A stretch of DNA of 64,000 nucleotides from Aquila chrysaetos chrysaetos (taxonomy: Eukaryota > Chordata > Aves > Accipitriformes > Accipitridae): NCBI RefSeq assembly GCF_900496995.4, contig NC_044006.1, positions 42,555,620-42,619,619 of the forward strand, read 5' to 3'. Shown one piece after another: positions 53,301 to 64,000 of this stretch. The notes beneath the pieces are model-generated. The model was not told the DNA's origin, made no database searches, and saw only the letters and a program-made list of their open reading frames with translations. The position numbers and the translations under genes are program-made. Numbering within the stretch: the first letter of the stretch is position 1; the number at the start of each line of letters is the position of its first letter.

Positions 53301-54294
53301 AGATAGCAGTCAACAGGAATGATTTATTAATGTTTCCAGTAAGAGTCAGCTTAATGAACACAAACACCACAGCCATGCAGGTCACTTGGCATCTGCCTGC
53401 CTACTTTCAGAAATGGGAAACAAGGCTTTAGACAGAACTTAAGAAATGGATGCTTGAGTTCATTCAGAAACTTAAACACAGAAAAGCTTTCTGATAATCT
53501 ATGGCACATCAAATTCTTATTTTGGTTCATCGTACAATACAAACATATTGCCCTTTGCATCCTGGCAAAATGGATAAAGGAACAGCATCAGGCAGCAGCA
53601 GCAGAGTGATGCTGAACCACACAAAAGGAACTACATGATAGGAGGGCACTGCCACGAAACCAGAGAGAACAAAACACAACACCACAGGAGCACTGTCTGT
53701 CTTGTAGATCATGATCCCTGCCATAGATTTCCCTAAGATCTATTTAGATATCTAGGAGTCTGCCACAGTTTGAGTCTAAATGTACTCTGAGAAGTAGTTT
53801 TTGTAGCCATTATTTTTTCTTCCTTAAAAGCCTATACTCATAGCAAATGTCAGGATTGTAATGCTCATTGAAATGCTCATAGCCACATAATAATGAGCCT
53901 ATTTCCCCTCACATTTTAGGAGATGTGGCCTCAGGGATGTTATTCTACCTCTGCATCAATGTAAGATGAAGTCAGAATTAGGGGAACCTTACACCTGAAA
54001 AACACCCTAAGCCTGAATCCAGATAGTACCTACAAAGTGGCTCTTTTTCCCAGTATAGCTTAATAAAAAACACTTTCCCCCTCCATCTCCAAAGTAATGA
54101 TCAATGCTAGCAAAGATGAATAACGTTAAGCAAGGATTTCTTTAGCTGATGCGCTTTGCTCCATCAGGAGTCACTCGTCCAGAAACCTAGAGCAACACCG
54201 TACTTTGGAGCACAGGGCAAAGAAACCCAAGGTAATTGGGAGCAAGTTGGAATATTTGCATGATTCACTACAGCCTGTGCTGTGATAGCAGTAC
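47350..54294. other. Intergenic DNA, no gene confirmed
   Basis: AT-rich sequence between the CR1 and the LTR pair. It contains a perfect 11-bp stem inverted repeat at 47893-47919 and an exon-like patch at 53920-53960 (see findings). The minus-strand frame 50331-50582 (83 codons) has no recognised homology. Confidence 0.5.
47893..47919. repeat. Perfect inverted repeat (11-bp arms, 5-nt loop)
   Basis: 'acattaaagtg' (47893-47903) and its exact complement 'cactttaatgt' (47909-47919) flank 'tagtt'. Weaker outer complementarity (acatggc at 47882 and ccatgt near 47934) hints at a longer hairpin, possibly a fragment of a DNA transposon end or simply chance. Confidence 0.8.
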
Positions 54295-54299
54295 AGTGG

Positions 54300-54852
54300 T
54301 TTCCTGGTTTCAGCTGGGATAGAGTTAATTGTCTTCCTAGTAGCTGGTACAGTGCTATGTTTTGAGTTCAGTATGCCAAGAATGTTGATAACACACTGAT
54401 GTTTTCAGTTGTTGCTAAGTAGTGTTTAGTCTCAAGTCAAGGATTTCTCAGCTTCTCATGCCCAGTTGGCACAGGACACAGCCAGGGCAGCTGACCCAAA
54501 GTGGCCAAAGGGGTATTCCATACCATGTGACGTCACGTCTAGTATAGAAACTGGGGGGAGTGGGGCGGGGGGATCGCCGCTCGGGGACTAACTGGGTGTC
54601 GATCGGCGGGTGGTGAGCAATTGCACTGCGCATCATTTGTACATTCCAATCCTTTTATTATTGCTGTTGTCATTTTTATTAGTGTTATCATTATCATTAT
54701 TAGTTTCTTCTTTTCTGTTCTATTAAACCATTCTTATCTCAACCCATGAGTTTTACTTCTTTTCCTGATTTTCTCCCTATCCCACTGGGTGGAGGGGGAG
54801 TGAGTGAGAAGCTGCGTTGTGCTTAGTTGCTGGCTGGGGTTAAACCATGACA
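54300..54852 (+). mobile_element. ERVL-like solo LTR, 553 bp (divergent copy)
   Basis: Exact 5-bp duplication 'agtgg' flanks it (54295-54299 and 54853-54857). The start reads 'tttcctggtttcagctggg', so the canonical TG has mutated to TT; the end is 'ggttaaaccatgaca'. It shares the start ('ctgggatagagttaatt') and the 3' module ('cttagttgctggctggggttaaacca') with the LTRs at 45 and 55 kb but is clearly more diverged in the middle, including GC-rich 'ggggcggggggatcg' near 54560. ATTAAA lies at 54722-54727. Likely an older or sister subfamily. Confidence 0.9.
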
Positions 54853-54857
54853 AGTGG

Positions 54858-55224
54858 CTACACCACAGTCAACAAAGCCACTCCTACTGGTCTGCAGCCT
54901 TGTCCAGCTGCTTCACACATCAGTAAAGAAACACCCAAATCAGAAAAAGATGGTAGTACAGATGAGGTCTAGCTAAAGTAAGAATTGGGGCCACTCAGTG
55001 ATGGAAGGGCTGACAACAAACACAGATATGGCTGCTGGTTCCCAACCCATTCACCTAAACATCACCCTCTCTGGTTTCATATGAATGAAGACAGCGCACC
55101 AGTAAAACATCCCAAGGGTGACCATCCTCATCACATACCACAACAGTTCATTACTTCCTTGATAAGGTTTTCAGAAATTCCTGGACATCTAAGTCAAATT
55201 TAAATTACTCACTTTGGCTTTTAT
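54858..55224. other. Short intergenic gap between LTRs
   Basis: About 370 bases of unique-looking sequence with an open frame at 54985-55203 that resembles nothing known. Confidence 0.5.
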
Positions 55225-55900
55225 GGAATCATAGAATGTTTCAAGTTGGGAGGGATCCATAAGGATCATTGAATCCAACTCCCTGCTCCTCTGTGCTGGT
55301 TTTGGCTGGATAGAGTTAATTTTCTTCATAGCAGTGAGTATGGGGCTATGGTTTGGATTTGTGCTGAAAACAGTATTGATAACACAGGGATGTTTTCGTT
55401 ACTGCTGAGCAGTGCTTACACAGAGCCAAGGCCTTTTCTGCTTCTCGCACCACCCCACCAGTGAGGAGGCTGGGGGGGGCACAAGAAATTGGGAGGGGAC
55501 ACATCTGGGACAGCTGACCCCAACTGACTACAGGGATATTCCAGACCATATGACATCACGCTCACCATATAAAGCTGAGGGAAGAATGAAGTGGGGGGGA
55601 CATTAGGAGTTTGTCTTCCCAAGTAACTGTTACGCATGATGTAGCCCTGCTTTCCTGGAGATGGCTGAACGCCTGCCTGCCGATGGGAAGCAGTGAATGA
55701 ATTCCTTGTTTTGCTTTGCTTGTGGGCGTGGCTTTTGCTTTACCTATTAAACTGTCTTTATCTCAACCCACAAGTTTTCTCACTTTTACTCTTCTGATTC
55801 TCTCCCCCATCCCACTGTGGGGAGAGAGCGAGCAGCTGTGTGGTGCTTAGTTGCCAGCTGGGGTTAAACCACAACATCCTCGCAGGACCTACCTCTCCTT
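55225..55900 (-). mobile_element. CR1 LINE scrap split by an LTR insertion
   Basis: Left part 55225-55291 reads 'ggaatcatagaatgtttcaagttgggagggatccataaggatcattgaatccaactccctgctcctc', the complement of a CR1 3' end. After the LTR the match resumes at 55877 ('tcctcgcaggacctacc') and fades near 55900. The same segment uninterrupted is seen at 57712-57800. The CR1 therefore predates the LTR. Confidence 0.8.
55292..55876 (+). mobile_element. ERVL-like solo LTR, 585 bp, nested in CR1
   Basis: Starts 'tgtgctggttttggctgga', ends 'ggttaaaccacaaca', flanked by the exact 5-bp duplication 'tcctc' (55287-55291 and 55877-55881). TATAAA at 55568-55573 and ATTAAA at 55746-55751 fix the + orientation. Very close to the LTR at 45056-45651 across its whole length, but the target duplications differ, so the two are independent insertions and not a segmental copy. 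Confidence 0.92.
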
Positions 55901-56638
55901 AATAAAATGGTTGGCTGTGCATGTGTTCTGCTGACTGGAAGACTGCTGCCACCCAAAAGAAAAGGAAGCTTTAAATTTTCTGTGAGCTTGGTGTTCATCT
56001 TTACAACACTGTAAACCAAAACTATGTGAGGTGAACATGCATCTAAACACATTGGACTGCTTGATTTCAAATGACACAGATGTATGGAAATGTACTGGAT
56101 ATCCTCAGACACTAGCACATCCATGTGAAATGCCTGACACAGCTTGCATTCAGTGTGAATTAAACCTACTAAACAGTAACATTTCTCACCCGTCTCTAGA
56201 GATGGAGAAGGGAGGTTTTCAATGGCACAAATAACAAATCAGTAGGAATTACATGCTAAAGCTTCCATCTGTGCCATTGCATATATTTGCTGTCCATATG
56301 CCACTTACATAGTACTGAAGGGACAGTGCAGGTATCTACCTGCTGGCAGCTAAGACTCAATTACACTGTAAGATGTACATGCTGCACGTATCTATCACCT
56401 TCTTTCTTCATCTCACTGATCAAAACAGACAACTTGATTCAACCTCTGTTAAACAATTGGCAATCACCTTTGTACTTACTTCTAGTGACAGTTCACCATA
56501 ATAGCATTACCTAGAATAAGGCTGAGTAACTCAGAGCCAAGAAAATAAAGCCAAGTTGTCATTGTTTAAAAGATTTCAAGTAACCATCACTGTTGCTGCC
56601 ATTAAAGGACATTTTGTTTTGTGTTTTTTTTCTTTCAG
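55901..56638. other. Sequence upstream of SPMIP4 exon, presumably intronic
   Basis: No repeat recognised. It ends in a long T-rich tract (tgttttgtgttttttttctttcag) that forms the splice acceptor of the next exon. Small open frames (56031-56234, 56287-56514) look like chance. Confidence 0.55.
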
Positions 56639-56815
56639 ATATAAAGAGTTCACGGAATCCCTTCACTGCTGCAAGCTTCCCTGGGGAGCAGAAAGGGAGC
56701 ATGGAGGAATTGTACTACCTGTACTGCCAGAAGACAACAGGGCAAAGGGTAAGTCTCCATGTACATTTGTTAAAGGACATCAAACTTATGGTAGTGGTGT
56801 AGACCCTTGGCCAAG
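56639..56815 (+). CDS. SPMIP4: SPMIP4 (C7orf31) internal coding exon
   Basis: 177 bases between a very strong acceptor (T-rich tract, tttcag) and a donor (CCAAG|gtaggc). The first base completes a codon and the last two begin one. The translated 58 codons (YKEFTESLHCCKLPWGAERE, then HGGIVLPVLPED... and ...KGHQTYGSGVDPWP) closely match, from memory, the N-terminal region of human C7orf31, with the LPWGAERE, GG-I, KGHQ-YG and WPR positions conserved. The protein, renamed sperm microtubule inner protein 4, is reported in sperm flagellar doublet microtubules. The gene lies on the same strand downstream of NPVF, as in mammals. A competing GTAAGT donor at 56748 ('agg|gtaagt') lies inside the exon. 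Preceding and following exons were not found; the next must be more than 7 kb downstream or was missed. Confidence 0.88.
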
Positions 56816-57711
56816 GTAGGCTAGACATACTTCTCACAGTCAAAATGTTTAAGTGAAGTGTTTTTAACAAGAATAGCAACAGACAGTTAACAGGTTAGAG
56901 GACAATGTAGACTGAGATATGCAAATATCTGCATTCCAAAAATGGGCAATTTAAGCTTCTACTCTTTTCAAAATACCCTAAATATTAATGTGGGAATATA
57001 TTGGTGCCCACAAATCTCCACACAGTGTTTTGCTGAAACACTTAAAGTTCCAAATTTCCATATTTATTTTTTGCCTATAATTTGATAATTATTTACTGTT
57101 GGCTGTTAAAAATGTCACTACTGGCCTAATTTACAGCATCTACAAATCCCATAGGCATAAACATGAAAAGTTGGTGCTCAGCTTTTTCAGAAAGCTGTTG
57201 TAAAAGAAGAAATCTGTCTAGACAACAGCTGAGGGGAAGAGCTCTGGAGTATGCTTTCTGAGTCAGGACTTCTTCTCCTAGCCTCTTACCACAGCCAGTT
57301 TCTTCTTTAGAATACATTGAGGTTGGTGCCACTTCCACTGAAACCAGTTCCAAAATTTCTTGCTCATCATGATAGCATTAGTCAAAAAAATACAAGAAAG
57401 AAAGAAAGGAGACTGACTAGCTTATAGATAGATAAACGATGATGCCAAATCTCCATTGTTCAGACATTCAGGTAGGTTTCAATTACAGAAAAGCTTTGGA
57501 GGCAGAACATGCTGCTGCTTAGGGCTGACTTGGAGAAGTTCAAAGATAGCTTTCATCCCTGCAGCCTTCCCTGGAGAATAGGAATGGAAGATGCAGACTG
57601 GGCATCTGCATGGCTGTCCAAGGGTTAAAACATGACTCAAAGACTGGAAACATGCCTTCCTGTCCTTGCTCTCCTCTGCATTATCATGAACTAGCCTCTC
57701 TGTAAAATGGT
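56816..57711 (+). other. SPMIP4: SPMIP4 intron, no repeat recognised
   Basis: Follows the donor at 56816. AT-rich, with an AAAG run near 57395-57409. No exon with similarity to the next part of C7orf31 was recognised. Confidence 0.6.
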
Positions 57712-58505
57712 CATAGAATCAGACTATCTCGAGTTTGAAGGGACCCATAAGGATCATTAAGTCCAACTCCCTGCTCCCTGCAGGGCTACCTAAAACTAAA
57801 TCATATGACTAAGAGCATCGTCCAGATGCTCCTTGAACTCTGACAGGCTTAGTGCCATGACCAATTCCCTGGGGAGGCTGTTCCAGTGACTGACCACCCT
57901 CTCCGGGAAGAACCTTTTCCTAATGTCTAATCTGAACTTCCCCTGAAGCAGCTTCATACCATTTCCATGTGTCTTATCGCTGGTCACCAGAGAGAGGAGA
58001 TCAGCAACTCTCCCTCCACTGCCTCCCTTGAGGAAGCTGTAGGCTGCAGTGGGGTCAGCTCTCAGCCTTCTCTTCTCCAAGGTGAACAAGACAAGTGACC
58101 TCAGCTGTTCCTCCTAAGTCTTGCCCTTGAGACTTTTCACCATCTTGGTCACCCTCCTCTAGACACACTCTAACAGTTTGATGTCCTTCTTATACTGAGA
58201 CTCCCAAAACTGCACACAGTACTCAAGGTGGGGCCGCACCAGTGCGGTGTGGAGTGGGACAATCACCTCCCTCGACCGGCTAGCTATGCTGTGCTTGATG
58301 CACCCCAGGACACGGTTGGCCCTTTTGGCTGCCAGGGCACACTGTTGACTCATATTCAACTCGCCGTCAACCCAAACCCCAGATCTCTTTCCACAGGGCT
58401 CCTCTCCAGCCTCTTGTCCCCTAATTTGTACATATAACCAGGATTACCCCATCCCAGGTGCAGAATCCAGCACTTGCTCTTGTTAAATGATGCTGATGGG
58501 ACTTC
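57712..58505 (-). mobile_element. CR1 LINE, 5'-truncated and dead
   Basis: The minus strand carries the last part of CR1 ORF2 and its 3' end. Recognisable peptide blocks are [19 protein letters not shown] and [12 protein letters not shown] (58159-58359) and, nearer the 3' end, LEKRRLRADPTA, GNGMKLLQGKFRL and HWNSLPRELV (57796-58089). The blocks lie in different frames, so the copy is inactive. The + strand 5' limit begins 'tcatagaatcagact', the complement of the CR1 tail. The upstream limit near 58505 is approximate. It belongs to a different CR1 subfamily from the copy at 46 kb (LPREL versus LPREA-type end). It lies inside the SPMIP4 intron in antisense orientation. Confidence 0.92.
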
Positions 58506-59950
58506 CATCCCAGGAGCACGGCAAGGTGCTATGATCCCACAGTGACAGTATCTGCGCAAGAATGTATAATGAGCTTGAAACAAGAATTTTCATTGCTCTT
58601 GTGTTTTTCTTTTCTGAATATGCAATCCCTTGGATTATTTGTTGTTCAGGCACACTAGTGTAGAGCCCCTGACCCATCCAAGTGAATCCCACTCTGAAGA
58701 GAAAAAGAGGTCCAGAAACAAGCCTTCCCTCTTCCACAAGGTGGAAAATACCTAGGTGGCATATATTCTGTGTTGCTGTCTTTGCATTCCTACCCTCACA
58801 TTGAGAGCAAGCAAAGGTTTTGGCTAACTCCAGCATAGTACCAAATGAGAAGGTAGATGAGTCACAGTGACTACATGCTCCATCTCAGAAAACCAATTTA
58901 GCAGTCAGAAAGGAAGAAGAGGTTTGCAAGCTACTTTATCAAACCATGTTCATTTGTTGTTTGTCTTGGGCAACTCTCACAGTAAAGTGATACTGCAGAA
59001 GAGTTGTTCAGAGCATACCCAGGTACCCACAATCCTGATAGTGCTGTTGTAGGGGCAAAATAGAGTAGCCTTTCCTCCACACTAAGTTTCTGTATTACAC
59101 AGACTAGCTTCCAAGTAAGTAGCAGAGCTACAGTATCCTCAACAGCACCACCTTCACTGATCTCAATGAAACCTACCAGAGATACAGGCTAGAAATTAAT
59201 TAGAAACTTACTCTAGTGCAAACAATTACAGAGAAGAAAGCTGAAGTGGGCAAGATACAAATGAAGTATTTTCATGGCTGTGCCTCTGATAGCACTGGCA
59301 CAAATTTCAGCGGGGGAAGTATGAGAAGCTTAAATAAATATGGTTTTAATACAGCTTGTAAATAAAACTTCAGTAAATATCCACAGTGAGAATTATTTTA
59401 TTTTTATGGAGCAAATATTGCTTTTTCATAAGAACCATATAAAAATACTTAAATAAAATGCCACTGTTAGGGTTTATTTAAATATAACTTTCTAGTAAAT
59501 AAGACATTATTAGGTTACACTGCTATTGGTATTTTCTATATATGTGCAGGACTTTGGGCTGTGAAAGTATAGTACACAGGGCAAGCATCAGAGTCATAGA
59601 CTCTGTGGTTCTAAAACTAGTGGTAAGAGGGGTGTGTTTGCTTGTGCTTCATTTTTTAAATCATTTTGTAAGATGTCTATGAAATTTTATGAGAAAAAAG
59701 TGAAGAATATATTTTCCAGTGCACCTCTACATAACTTATTTGTGGCTTTTACACATGCTGGCAAATTTCCTATGTATAAAGCCACAGAATCCAACAGAAT
59801 TTTTGTTACATGAGAAACAAGGGGCTGGCAAAGCTTGCTTTTAGAAGAAAATGAAATGAAGTGATGCCCAGTGCTACCCAGCAGATTCCAGGGTTCAGGG
59901 AGAGCACAGGGAGAACAGCTCATGAGATCTTCTTTTTCCAAGCAGTGGAG
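58506..59950 (+). other. SPMIP4: SPMIP4 intron, no gene feature seen
   Basis: Unique-looking, AT-rich sequence. The minus-strand frame 58483-58836 overlaps the CR1 edge and is otherwise without similarity. Confidence 0.55.
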
Positions 59951-60030
59951 TCACAGCCAGGTTCAGGTTGGAAGGGATCTCTGGAGATCACCTAGTTCTA
60001 ACCCACCCACAGTCAGGCCCTTCTCCAAGT
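59951..60030 (-). mobile_element. CR1 LINE 3'-end scrap
   Basis: The stretch 'caggttggaagggatctctggagatcacctagttctaaccc' is the complement of a CR1 3' region. It is short and non-coding, with approximate limits. Confidence 0.7.
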
Positions 60031-63000
60031 TACAGCCAAACTACTACAACTACACATGCTCTTCTGAATGGGAGAGGCAGTTTCCAATGCAAAAGTCATC
60101 CACCTTGATTCAAAGTAAGTACAAGGAACATAAAGACATCCTTCTACAGATACAACTACTGCCACTTTGCAGAGGCACTGCTCCAAAAGACTTCAAATGC
60201 AATGTATTACTTATTGAGCTATGCCACCCACAAGCATCAAACACAGAAATAATAAAAAGTGCTTCTTCACAAGCACAGTAGTTGAACTAGGCAAAAGCTA
60301 AGCATTTCCAGCTTAGTAGGTTTCCATTTTAATGCTGGAAAGAGAATTTTTGTCATGGCAATCCTACATGTGCATTGATCATTCCAAATCAGCATTCAGA
60401 CCCCTTAAATCCCTGAATTTGGCTCTAAAGTGCTCCATAGTAGCACCATCCTGTGGCACAGTCTGTCATAAGGGAGCATCCTCAGCACCAGCTGTCCCGT
60501 CAGAAGGGCGCACAGGACCTGGCCTCTGGGATGGAAGTCGGGTACTACTGTGGTGTGATGGGGCTGAGAGGCAGGAGGGGAGTCTCAGTGACTTTAGTTT
60601 AAGGTGGAGGTGCTCAGCACTTCTGAACACACAGCCTTGCACGAGAGCTGGAAGGCTAAGTCTGACCATAGATGCCTGCGTTGCTCAACTGACAGCACCT
60701 GTGGCACAGAAGCATGAATTACACTGGACAGTGTTAATGTGGGAAAGTGCTTAAAACAAAAGAGAAGACAATAACCATTCTGAACTTGTGGTTAGACCCA
60801 GAGTATTATGAGCACATTTGGTTGGACTGTGCTATAACCCTCAAGCCTTAGGAGCCCACTGAGCCAGCCATAAAGGTCAAATAAATCCTTTCTGATTCAG
60901 CATCATTTCTCTCCCTTTCTTGCAGCCAACATCTCTTCTTCGGCCATGCAATTAAGGCCACCCACTCCTTTTAGCAACAGTTAGTTTATTAGACAGTTTG
61001 GGTGAAGCTCAGCTTTAGCAAGGCCAAGTCAGAACTATAAGGCTATTTCTAATAACAGGAAAATATTACTGATGATGGCTGATTTTTCCAATTGCATTTC
61101 CTTCATTTTGGCACTTCCATTTGCCCTCTCTTCTGTTGTGTTTTTGGGGGGTTTTCTACCTGATGTCCCATACGAACAACTGCTTTGTTTTCCATTGTTT
61201 AAACTCAAAGACAGGTATGGTGTTGTCTTCCCTTCAGATTCTTTTCAGTGAAAAGCACCATGCAGTTTGGCTGGATTCTGGGAAACCTTTGGCATCAGAA
61301 GGAGCTGAAAGTGATCCCCATAACATAGGAATAACTTAACTCCTTATAGGGTCAAAAGTTGGAACCTGCACCCATTCAAGGCATTCCCACAGCTCCTACT
61401 GTTAGGTGTGCATGGTGAGGGGCTGTAAGGGCCAGGCTTTCAAAGGGGTTCTCAGGAACTTTGGATTCAGGCATGAGTGCTCAGCACCTCTCAAAATCCA
61501 GCCCTGCATGACTGACTGAGATTTTGAAACCCAGGATAGATTTCCACACTGGCAGCATGTATGAGTTTTGATATTAAGGGTTATCTGAGAAATCAAGACA
61601 AAAACATAACAATTTATTTGGATTTTTTATAAGCAAATAGAGCATAAGCTTTATACGTTTATGCTTTCTCTTTGCACAGAGGCCTTTTCACTGAGCAATA
61701 CTATGATGTCACTCAGCTTAAGTGATCTGCATATGAATAATGAACTCTAAGTTTAAATTGTGCATTAACCAGATTGTGAATTTAGTGACTATAGTAGCAA
61801 GTTGAATATTCATTCCACTCTGGTGATATTATGCACATATGATATGAAGTGCAGATCTGATATGAAATCTGAAGGGCCAAGTTGTGTAAAAAGGGATTAG
61901 CTAGTAACAAAGGAGAACAAACACAATGGGGAAGGAAATGCAGAATATGGCATTGTGCTCCTTCAGTTTAATATCTCTTTAACAAGGGTCTCTGAGTTTG
62001 CTTTAGAGGTTGTCCATATTTATCTACTTGTAATACTCAAAAATATTAGCCTTTCTACTAGTTAGAATCCAGATTAAACTGAAGTAACTGAAGTAACCAT
62101 GACACCACGTGTATGTCAGTCCATTTTTCTGGTGTGTATATATATACAGATGTATTTTGGAGGAGACTTGGCAGGGATTATTTTCCTCACTGCTGCTGTT
62201 CAAGAGATAGTAGACTGAGTGAATTTGGATGCTGCTGGAGTTCTGCAATCCAACATTTTGCCACTTGATGGCACCAGCAAAACGCTTAAATTTGATCAAA
62301 CTACCGAGATTCTAGATTAAGATAATTTAAAGTGTAAATGTAAATTCTCCAAAAGCAGAAAATGAACAAGTTACACCTCTCATATTAGCATTGATAACTA
62401 GAGCATATTAGAAACCTGAGAATAATTCTGCAACGATTTCTCAGTTATCTTTATAGGGCTGTGAGGCGCATTGTTTGACCCCACCACTCTCCCTTTAGCG
62501 TCCCTTCAGGTGAGGTACCTTCTCCACATTTTGTGTAAACTCAGACACTCTAGAAAAGCAGGAGAGGTAATTGTAAACAGGCCACAGAAGCTACACAAGG
62601 AAACCTGCAACCCTGCTCTTTGTAATCCACTGCTTTTTGCAGGCTTCTCTCTTTATTACCTCATTACAGCATGCAGCACAAGCAGGAGTGAGTGTGGTTA
62701 ACCTACCAGAGTGTACGAGCCAAAACTAATTTTTACTGGGACACGTTATGGCCTTTGACTAGCAATGCACATTAGAGGCATTGGCTGTGCTGCTTCTGCA
62801 GAATTTGATTACAAGCTACAATGAATAGCAAGTTTCCCTGTGAGTTTCTTCCTACAAGTTGCCTAAGCACTAAGTAACAAGAACTGGCCTGTGCACTTTT
62901 GAAAGATAATGGAGCACTATTAAAATTGTTTTAAAACTAACATCCATGCAAAGTGGGCACTCTTATGTTGCTCGGTCAAGCTGGGTGGTTCTGTTTTATT

Positions 63001-64000
63001 ACCTAATCCATCCCCAGCAAAACTCCACCGACTGCAGTGGAATGATGCTGGGGAACAATTTGGTCCACTGTGACTTGCTAGTCAAGTAAGTGTCCTGTTA
63101 TGTGACATTTATGTTGGTATCCCTGAAACAGCAGAAACACAGATTGTGGACAAAAATTAAAAACTGCCCTTTGCATGGGGTAGCAAGCCTGCTGTGTTTT
63201 CAGTAATCCCTAAACTGGTCAATCTCAAATGCTTCTTGGTTAAGGATGCTCTGGGACCCATTCACTTCACAGCAAGAGCGTTCCTTGTGCCAGCTCCTTA
63301 CCAGAATGGATCATCCATGTACACAGGCTGAGGTGGAGATTGTGGCACCTTCCTGGGGATTTGCTTCCTTAAGAGGAAGCAACCAGGGACTGCTGGGACT
63401 CTGCCCTTGTGCTAGCTTTGTAAGGAGGAAGGAAGTTTTACACAAGAGTAGATCAAACTCTGCCCCTGTACGTACTGAAAAGTACATGACCTTGGACTCT
63501 GAATATTCAATCAACAGCACATTGATGTACTTTCTCCATTATTTTGCAGTCACACCTTAACCTGAAACGTGCTGGGTCTTTATGCTCTGTCCTAGTTTGA
63601 GCATTTTCTTTTCCCATAAGTTTGCATTTTCTTGGTCTTTGAAAGACTTTTAAATTGAAGGAAAGACTATATCCTTTAAAACAAAAAGTGAAACACACCA
63701 AAACAAATCTTCCACATTCATAGTCCAAAGTCCTTCAGAGCAAATATTCTTCCTGCTGTCAGGGACTATTAAGCAGTGACAGCCACATGGAACCTTTCCT
63801 GAAAAATACCCTCCAAGTGGTGCTCTGCAGGCCTACCTGGGAGCTAGTAACAGGCAGTTTATTTACCTTATAGCCTGTGAGGGCTCCTTTGAGCCATTAC
63901 TGTCTTTGTGGGAAATGAATTACCAGGCATTTGCAATAACTCTGTACACTTTCGTGGGACAACTATGCCTTTGCCTTAAGTATGTACACTACGTATCCTT
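60031..64000 (+). other. SPMIP4: Presumed SPMIP4 intron to window end, no gene seen
   Basis: About 4 kb with no recognised exon or repeat beyond a short TA run near 62137. The frames 60332-60754 (140 codons) and 63246-63560 (104 codons) have no known similarity and no matching splice phase for SPMIP4. The assignment as intron rests only on the donor at 56816 and the orientation of the gene. Confidence 0.5.

Noticed and set aside
59871-60281. 136-codon + strand frame tested as the next SPMIP4 exon
   Set aside because: It overlaps a CR1 scrap and shows none of the residues expected after the PWPR block of C7orf31.
62600-62701. Possible next SPMIP4 exon after 'tttttgcag' (FSLYYLITA)
   Set aside because: There is a superficial YYL match only. 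The rest does not resemble the human sequence and the frame ends quickly.
1-64000. MIR148A hairpin, known to lie on the far side of NPVF in mammals
   Set aside because: I looked for the mature miR-148a sequence on both strands by eye and did not see it. It probably lies outside the window.
1-64000. CRISPR arrays, operons, phage or plasmid features
   Set aside because: The sequence is clearly vertebrate nuclear DNA. There are no regularly spaced repeats and no prokaryotic gene organisation.

Overview
The window reads as vertebrate nuclear DNA, almost certainly from a bird. There are no prokaryotic operons, and coding exons are short and sparse with GT-AG introns. The interspersed repeats are CR1-type LINE fragments with the ATTCTRTG-like 3' ends typical of sauropsids, plus solo LTRs of an avian ERVL-like type. 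The one complete gene is the avian form of NPVF, the precursor of gonadotropin-inhibitory hormone (GnIH). Its GnIH peptide differs from the quail, chicken and songbird versions I know, so a non-galliform bird outside the well-studied songbirds is my guess.

Layout. Positions 1-31.66 kb are AT-rich and hold no gene I can support, only a small CR1 scrap, a possible old tRNA-derived SINE remnant and simple repeats. NPVF lies on the + strand at 31.67-35.07 kb: TATA box, three exons, and a poly(A) signal at 35043. From 35.8 to 56 kb the sequence is intergenic and loaded with retroelements: a GT-rich ERV-like repeat on the minus strand, four solo LTRs each with a perfect 5-bp target-site duplication, and a 1.5 kb dead CR1 with recognisable reverse transcriptase motifs. 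One LTR is inserted inside an older CR1 fragment. At 56639-56815 a single + strand exon encodes the conserved N-terminal part of SPMIP4 (formerly C7orf31). The rest, to 64 kb, is SPMIP4 intron containing a minus-strand CR1 remnant and a shorter CR1 scrap.

Gene relationships. NPVF followed by SPMIP4 on the same strand is the order I recall from the human chromosome 7p15 region, so both assignments support each other by synteny. The two genes are neighbours but not functionally linked: NPVF encodes secreted RFamide neuropeptides, while SPMIP4 encodes a sperm axoneme microtubule inner protein. I found no CRISPR array, operon, rRNA, functional tRNA or novel multi-gene system. The most interesting points are the variant GnIH peptide, the very short last coding exon of NPVF with a competing splice acceptor, and the cluster of related LTRs between the two genes.
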